Source: Bathymodiolus brooksi
Lineage: Eukaryota > Mollusca > Bivalvia > Mytilida > Modiolidae
Assembly: GCA_963680875.1 (NCBI GenBank)
Contig: OY804579.1
Coordinates: forward strand, 33,837,804-33,901,803
Direction: 5' to 3'
DNA: 64,000 nucleotides
Shown: positions 47,801-56,800 of the stretch, piece by piece
How the letters are laid out: each line of letters starts with the position of its first letter
Numbering within the stretch: the stretch's first letter is position 1
Translations under genes and position numbers: made by a program
Notes under the pieces: generated by a model
What the model was told of the DNA's origin: nothing
Seen by the model: only the letters and a program-made list of their open reading frames with translations
Databases searched by the model: none

Positions 47801-50800
47801 GGTCGCTTATTAACTGCAAACTTGCATGGTTCTTTGTCCATAATTAACTCCAACTAAAAGCAGATTCACAGAAAATAATAAATAAGTGCATTGTTGTACT
47901 GATTTAATGACGATTCGGGAAACCCCGTAAACAATGCCGATAATTAATAAGATGGCATCCATTTCTTGATCTCAAAACACGAGCAGTTGCACCTTTTCCC
48001 CCCGATGCACGTACATTTCATAACATTTATAAGTTACAGAAACACGTTTTATTAAGGCATCAATCATATCTGATAGTTTTTATGGGTAACAAAAATTTAC
48101 GATTTTGGCAGATAATGCCCCTTTAACTGATTTCAGCTATTTTCCTTTGAAAAATAAATTCTACATGGACATGATCTGAACATGTCAAAAATGGAGGCTT
48201 TGAAAGGGGGTGTAGATGGTTTCAGCAATTTTTCAACTATTTTCACTTTTCTATCTTTGGGGCAGTTTTGGGAATCTGGATAACTAAATCAGCACGAGTG
48301 AAACATAAATACAGATTACAGGAATCAGTGCAAGCAAATCACAACCAGGAAAAACAAACTACCACTAGTGAAAGATAGAATTGAAAATGTAGTAAGATTG
48401 ATATACAATAAAATATTTACTTCTCAGTCTTGTTACATTAATGGGGTATTTTTTTTTATGTACTTTTTATTAGAGAAATAACACTGATGGATGTCGACCA
48501 CGATGCCATAAGAAAGAGAAAACCACCAGGCCCCCCTCCTGGACCACCACCACAACTCAGTGATAGTGAGGACGAGGAATATGACCCAGAAAAGGGTATT
48601 ACTGTAAAAAAAAATGTTCAAATGTTTATTTTTAGGGATATTCAGAGAAATTTATTACTTTATATGTAAACTAGTCTTTTTTTTTTTTAATCTGGTGTAC
48701 TAATATTGTTTATATTTTTTGTATCTTTTATCATATTGGTATCAAATACGAAAATGAAATACTTGATGAAAACATTTTGAACGACATTTTTCTGTCATTT
48801 TCTCTTATTTTTAAAAGTTTGATTTTCAATTTGTATTTCACAATCATGGTCAAAAATAAGTTTGTATGCTGTATTAGAATTTAAAATTATTAAAAACAAA
48901 AACAAAACAAACAGACTTAAGGACATGTGGCTGAAATGTAATGGAAACTTAAGAATTATGAATTATGGTGATATGACAATATTCGATTTTGTTTAAATTA
49001 TTTTCTTAGGTATAGAGGAGAATATAGGAACAGTAGATTTAGATCTAGAACATCCACATGACAGTCCTGATGAAGATGATGATGATCTACCATGTAAGTA
49101 TGAATTATCTCCCTTATCATACCATCCACATGATCACTTCAGTATAGTTTTATCTCCCAGTGTTAGAACATTGTGATATTTGTGTCACATGATGATGAAG
49201 ATGATTTTAATGCATACAATTATCTCACTGTTAAAGCATCTATATAACAGATTAAACATTTTAGATGAAGATTAAAAAATTATCTATTAAGTTGAAATTT
49301 ATATACTCAGCAAGTATGACATTATCTCCCCTGATAAAAATTGGCATGACAGTTGTGGTGAAGCTACAAAGTAAGTAACAGAGGTGTTTACTGCTACGGA
49401 ATTTCCATATTTTACACAGATTTTCGGTTGAAAATACGGGCTACGGATTTGTTCTGGAAACTACAGTTTCTGCTCGAATCCGAATTTTAAAAGCGTTTCA
49501 GCTGTATTAAAAAGTGGATTGACTAAAGCGCTCTGATGATTAAGAAATATTATGATTTCGGAACACCTCTAATTTATCGCTATTTCTTACGAAAAGCGCC
49601 TGTTTCAAAACATTAGAAAATGTCAGCCATGAGGCGTCCACAGCATGTAGCGATTTAGTTGATGATGGGGACAATGACCACCTCACTCCCCCGAAGAAGA
49701 AATAGAAAATCACAATAGAAATACAAGGATTCGTATCACAACCAGTGGCCATGTCTTCATTCATCTCAAAAAGTAGAATGCAGAGTTCACCACTCCATAT
49801 GCAAAACCGACTTTTCATGTAAAATTGAGTCGAAAACGCACCAGCAATTATTGAAAACTAGGTAATCAAACATGTCTATGACTTTGTTTGTTGCAAAATC
49901 GTCAACTGAAGTGGAGCAACAAAGATCGATCACCGGGCTGAGGAAGTGAGGTTATGATGTGCGAAATAAATATCAAATAATTACTGGGCTTAACCTTCCT
50001 ATAGTATAACAGCGGCTGACGTTCTTATTAAAGCTGTAAAAAATATGTTTCCAGATTAAAATATTACTCAAAGTTTGTAAAATCATGATTTAAGTATTAA
50101 AATTCTGTCATAGGCTCAAGATGGTGTATGGTTTCTTATCTTATATATGGAACCTGTTCCAGCACCACTTGTTTTCTCTCTAAATCCCCTCTGTTTGGTC
50201 TGGGACATTGGTTGGGGGGTTGAAAATCACATTTCTTAGGGAGGGGTGCTGCCCAATTTTTTTTTTCCAGTTGTTGGACTTTGTCATTTTTGTCATTGAA
50301 ACATGGTTTAAATATCTAATGCTGCATCATTACAAGATCTGCATCTATTTATCCATAATTTAATAAATGCTACATGTCTACCACTGATAGTCCTCGGATA
50401 GGGTAAACACCTCCGAAGTAAGTACAGCATTGCCTACCTTAAAGTATTTTTTGTAGTTGGATGATCTTCAACAATCCTATAAAGAAATCATGGAGTCCAT
50501 TTGATAGCTTGTATTTGTCTATTTGCCTTGTTTTAATATGGAGTACATTTGATAGCTTGTATTTGTTTATTTGCCTTGTTTTAATATGGAGTACATTTGA
50601 TAGCTTGTATTTGTTTATTTGCCTTGTTTTAATATGGAGTACATTTGATAGCTTGTATTTGTTTATTTGCCTTGTTTTAATATGGAGTACATTTGATAGC
50701 TTGTATTTGTTTATTTGCCTTGTTTTAATATGGAGTACATTTGATAGCTTGTATTTGTTTATTTGCCTTGTTTTAATATGGAGCACATTTGATAGCTTGT

Positions 50801-53800
50801 ATTTGTTTATTTGCCTTGTTTTAATATGGAGTACATTTGATAGCTTGTATTTGTTTATTTGCCTTGTTTTAATATGGAGTACATTTGATAGCTTGTATTT
50901 GTTTATTTGCCTTGTTTTAATATGGAGTACATTTGATAGTTTGTATTTGTTTATTTGCCTTGTTTTAATATGGAGTACATTTGATAGCTTGTATTTGTTT
51001 ATTTGCCTTGTTTTAATATGGAGTCCATTTGATAGCTTGTATTTGTTTATTTGCCTTGTTTTAATATGGAGTCCATTTGATAGCTTGTATTTGTTTATTT
51101 GCCTTGTTTTAATATGGAGTACATTTTGTACTTACTTTTCTTGCTTCTTTACTTTACATTATATTTTCTTGACTTTCTATTTCAGCTTCTAAATCAAGAA
51201 AAATCAGATTTGTTGATGATGACACAAGAGATCCAGATGAAGTAGAAAAGGATACCAGACTGAAATTTAAAGCTCCAAAAGGTGTGACAGCATTACAGGC
51301 TAAAATGTTACAAATGGCTGGACAGGAAATACCAGAGAAAAAGAATGAGGCAGAAAAGAGACGTGAAGTACATGTAAGTGTAAATAACTTGATATTGATG
51401 ATGGTTTTCTTTAGATTAAAACAATTAGAATGTCTGTCATAGGATTATTCCTGACATTTTTTATTAAGATGTATTTTTATTTATATAACGTTTTTCTATT
51501 ACCTACAACATAAATAGGGGAAGCTGAGATATACATATTACTTTTCTATATATTAGCACTTTTTCAGACGAGAATTGTTTTGTCACATGTGGAAGGAGGG
51601 ATATGTATATTGTTTATCCAGTAGTGTTAACACAGATTAGGTCTGTTCTTCCATAAATCATAAGTTCACTATTATTGGTCCACACATTCCATAAATCATA
51701 AGTTCACTATTATTGGTCCACACGTTAATTCTGGAGTGTACTCTGCATGTCAGGAAGGCACATGTTGCCCGACTTTGGCATCATTTTCAGTCCATTGACT
51801 TATGCAGGGCTCCCACTACTTTGAAATCAGAGGGAGAAGTGACTTCTCTTTAAGGTGCTGACAAAAGAGAAGTGAGAGACAACAGGTAGAAGTGGTGAGA
51901 GTACAGGGAGAAGTCAAACTATTTCTCTAATTGTACCACTTTTCACATTCGCGGGTCATTATCGTGGCATTCGTATGTTATAATGTACTTGTTATGCATT
52001 AAGGTATATTCAGTAGTTGTTTAATTCCTTGTTTTTGTTAGCATATCATCTCTCTGATTTACATATGTCCTTGTATTTGTTTTTTGTTTGTATTAAATAA
52101 ACCCTTTTCAGATTCTTTGTTTTTGTGTTGCAGATGATAAAGGCACATATATGATAGTCAACTATTGTCCAATAAATAATAAATAAATAAAATTGAATAA
52201 TAAATTTTATTTCAACATCAGCATTGTTTCAAACAAGTCACACATAGATAAAATGACAAAACATTAGATAAGATAAATATATGCAAAAAAAAACTCAAAC
52301 TCAATGCACTATTTACTTATGTTCTTTGCACTATACTATAATCAATCTAAACATATATTAACAACAATTATACAGATTTAAAACAACATATGCATGTCAA
52401 AAAATGATGAACAAAAAGTAAGTCCAAAACATACACACAGTTCTATATTAAGGACATTCAGTTCACTGAACTGAATAATCATGTTGGTTGGACAACTGAA
52501 ATCATCTATGTAAATAAAGCAGGACATATATATATTACTTTTCATACAGGCTTGGGTGGAAAACATAACCACCTTTGTTCTTTTAAATAAATTTACTCAC
52601 CTTCTTTGATCTACGTATACAAATACAATCAAACAATCGACCAAGCTATATCACATTATCACAAGCTGTGAAATCGCTAATTATTTAATCAAATTTTAAT
52701 GAGTATATATTATTTACATCGCTTCTCTTTAATCACTGATTGATATTAATTAAGAAACTAATCATATCCACAAAGTTAACAATCCCTTTGGATAGCTGCC
52801 ATAAAACCCCAAATAAATGAAATGAAACAATACCGATGTTATTTTCCCGAGTACGGATCTATAGTACAGTTTTTATATTCATAACTGTTTCGATTACGTC
52901 CCTTTACAATGGCGGTTTGAAAAACGGAAATTTAGTGGTAAAAATATACCAATGTTTTACGGTTACCGTTAAAACAGTTAAAATTAGCAAAGCGATTTGG
53001 TAAAATTACAGGGCGACTTCCACTTCTCTTTTGGCACTAGTACAAAGCGAAGTGAGCAGCCACAAGGCGACTTCTTCGCCCGAATCGCCTTCCTACGTGA
53101 GCCCTGCTTATGCTCTTAATCTGGGTGGTTAGGTAATTTACAAATAGTCGACTCGAATAAAATGTATCAAATTATTTTTGTCTGAGATCCTGTACAGTAT
53201 TGTATAAAATAAGCCAGAAAATTTGTGTCACAACTTTCATCAAAGGAATATTTATTTCTCAGATCATTTATTAGACCTTTCCGATAAATTTTTGTTTGAC
53301 AAGTGTCGTAAATGGAAAACAACTAAAACAGAAATTGTATTGATTTATTTAAGCATTGACGAGTAGCGCAATATCTTTGCCCATTCTGCTTTCTCAAGTT
53401 GTAATTATTATCTTGACCTAACATGAAAATTGAAAAATTAGTTCAGTTGAAAAAAAAATCAGTTGGGTTTCTGTTTTGTTTTGTTATCTTTCTGCTGCCA
53501 TTGTTTGATTTACAAATCATGTAAGTTCTGTCAAATTTGCAGATATAGGTAAATAAAAAATAGTAAAAATTTCAAGGGAATTTATAAATTGTATTTGTAA
53601 TTTATAATTATCAAGGTTCTAACTCAATACTTGGAATGAATCTATTTTTATGTTAGAGTTCAGATAGTAGTTCAGATTCTGATAGTGACGAGGAAGACAG
53701 GAGGAAAAGACGACGGAGAAGAGATGAAGAAAGAGATAAAAGGAGGAAAGAAGATGAAGATAAAAAGAAAGCCAGAGACAGCCTACCAGATGGACCTCCT

Positions 53801-56800
53801 GGTGATGATGAAAGACAACAGCAACCTAGACTTATACCCCCAGGTCCTCCCCCAGGGGCACCTCCTGGACTTCCCCCAGGACTTCCACCAGGTAAAAAAT
53901 GTTGACAACTTTGGGGTATTTCATTAACGGTATATGTTCTACCCTATATACCTCCAACTCTCCTCATGTGACCTCTTCTTATCACAAGTTGTCCCCCTTG
54001 ATTCCCACCATCTAAAACGTTTAAATTTGTCAAATAAGTTTCTCTAAATGTGACATCCCTTATGATCGTATGATAGTTGGAATTACAACTATCTGTGCAA
54101 TTGGTGCCTATCACCACTAAGGTTGTGTGTTCGAATGCCAATCGATACAACATTATGTGATAAAGTTTGTCAGTATTTTGCGACAGGTCTGTGGTTTTCT
54201 ATAGGCACTCGGTTTTCCTCCTCCAATAAAACTGACCGTCACTATATAACTGAAATACTGTTGAGAGTGACGTTAAACACCATAACTCTAAACCCTATAG
54301 ATAAAATACTTACAGGACAATGCTCTCCCTATGTAACACCTCTTTTATATAACACATGCTTTACCTTAGATTACCCTATTGATTACCCCATATAAAACCT
54401 TCTGTTCAACAAGAGTACCCCCATATGAACCTCTCTGTATCCCAGGATCTATCCGTTGATTATCTCTGTTAACACATATGTCATACGAGATTCTTTCTGT
54501 ATGATATCCTTTTTACCCCCAGGTTCTAGACCCCTAAGTACTACAGGACTGTACTGCACAGACCGTAATTATATTTAAGTATTAATTAAACTTAATTGAC
54601 ACTTAAAATTACTGAATGAATACACATGAAATTAATTTACACTTAAGGTTTAATTGAAACTTAAAATTTATTGATATTTGTGCAAATGCAGTCCTGGTAC
54701 ATGTATATTAACTATCCCTGTCAACACATTTGTCATACATTATTATCTACCATTAAACACCCAAGATAAAACATTTGACATTTGAAACTTTTATTCCATA
54801 TTTAACTGCTTAAATACTCCTGGTAAAACATGTTTGACTGCAATGACACTTCAGATCTTACCAAGACTGTATTTACCAGATGTTTTACAACTGGGTTTTC
54901 CATTGGTTAAGATCACTGACTTCTGGCCACAACCCTGTGACATGAGTTAGAGCCCAGCACTGGGTTGCACAAACGTTATTTAAATTTAAGTGTCAATTAG
55001 AGCTTGAAATGTACATGGAATTAATTTACACGTAAGGTTTAATTGAGACTTAAATTTAATTGAGGTTTGTGCAACCCAGTCCTACAATATTTGCACAAAT
55101 GTTATTTGTAATTTGTTTTTACTTACCTCATAGTTTCCAGATACCTACCCTTTGGCTTGTGGTCTCCCCTGTCAGTTTGCTATAGCTGCCCTGGCTTTAA
55201 CACTGTCATTTGGGATGTAATTTCTATGAAAATAATGTTCTTTATGTTAAATCTGCATCAACTTGTGGCTTCCATGAATTACTTCTGAATTGATATAAAA
55301 ATAATATTGTAATTTGTTTTTAGGTCCTCCACCCGGTGTTCCTCCTATGATGTTTAGGCCTATGAGAGGACCAATGCCACGAATGTTACCTCCTGGACCA
55401 CCTCCAGGTAGACCATCAGGACTTCCACCTGGACCCCCTCCTGGGCTGCCACCAAATATTAGACTGCCACCAAGAATGCCACCTGGGCCACCAGGTAAGT
55501 GTTTTATTAGTGTAATCTCTGGTCATTGTGAATAGCATTGATTGAATACATGAGATTAGAGGATTGCAATCATCTTGACTAAAATTATTTTATCTTGAAC
55601 TGTCTGTCAGAAGATACCAAGAAGTGATTAAAAAAAACATTAATCAATATAAATAGATATTTGACCAAATAAAAAAGCCAACTAATCATAATCAACATGA
55701 ACTAACACGAAAAACTGAAGATAAGCTACAGGAATCCAACCAATGATTGAACTGTTGCAACTGATGTGTTACTCATGGTACTGTTCAAAATCTAGTAAAT
55801 GTCATAAATGAGATAAAATTGACAGAAAGAGATCATGTCAGTCACCTGAAAGATTAACACTGCATAGTGATCGATGAATTCATCATGAGAACCTGTACAG
55901 TGTTTATTTTCGGCTTTATTATAAGTCTGCAAAATTTTTTCTCCAAAATCATTTAAATTTCTGTACAAAATGTCCTGGTGATAATCTTTTATGTTTATTA
56001 TTACTTGTACATCAATTACAAATTATGATGTAATAAAATATTTTTTCATCAGTGTACCAAATAATATCCACATTGGAAAAAAATTTTGTTTCCAAAGCAT
56101 ATGTAGTAATTAACCCACAGATAATCTGCAGTAGCTAAATTAATAGACATGTCTGGCAGTTAACTATTACAACAGTTGTGGTAGATAGCAAGATTCCTTA
56201 TAGTCAAGTCATGTAACTTATGTTTAAGATTTACTGTGTGGCGGTACTTTTAATGCTTTGTTAAATCCTTTTATCTATTGTATTTATTTATTGTAAAGCA
56301 CTTATATTTAAGGTGTTCCACCTCCCAGAATGCTCCGACCACCAGGAGCACCCCCAGGCATGCCTCCTCTTAGAATGGTTCCACCTGGTACCCAGGCACC
56401 ACAGAATCCTAATGTTATTAGTGCTCAGCCAAGTATTATGAAACCACCACAGATTTCTTCTGAGGAGGAAAAGAAAAACACAGCAACAATAGAAGCTAAA
56501 CCACAAATCAAGAATGTTGTAGGAGATGTCACACGGTTTACACCTGTAGCATTGAAAATCAAAAGAGATCCAAGAGATGCTAAAGGCAGAATTATTAAGA
56601 AAGGTGGGTACATGCAGAATTAAAGATTTTTCTTATGAAAGAATATTATTATTTGACAGACAAGACATATATTTATGTTGTACTGGTATATTTTTCCAGC
56701 ATCAACATTCCCACTGCATGGTCATTTAGGAGGTTTTCATTTTTTGTTATGATCAGAATTCCAAGTTAGTTGACACCTCAGGGCATTGTTTAACTAAGAG

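Noticed and set aside
49540..49818. 92-codon minus-strand ORF in WBP11 intron 9
   Set aside because: No recognisable domain, antisense to an intron and in a region that looks like a degraded repeat.
50439..51192. 243-codon plus-strand and 115-codon minus-strand ORFs
   Set aside because: Products of the 48-bp minisatellite in WBP11 intron 9.
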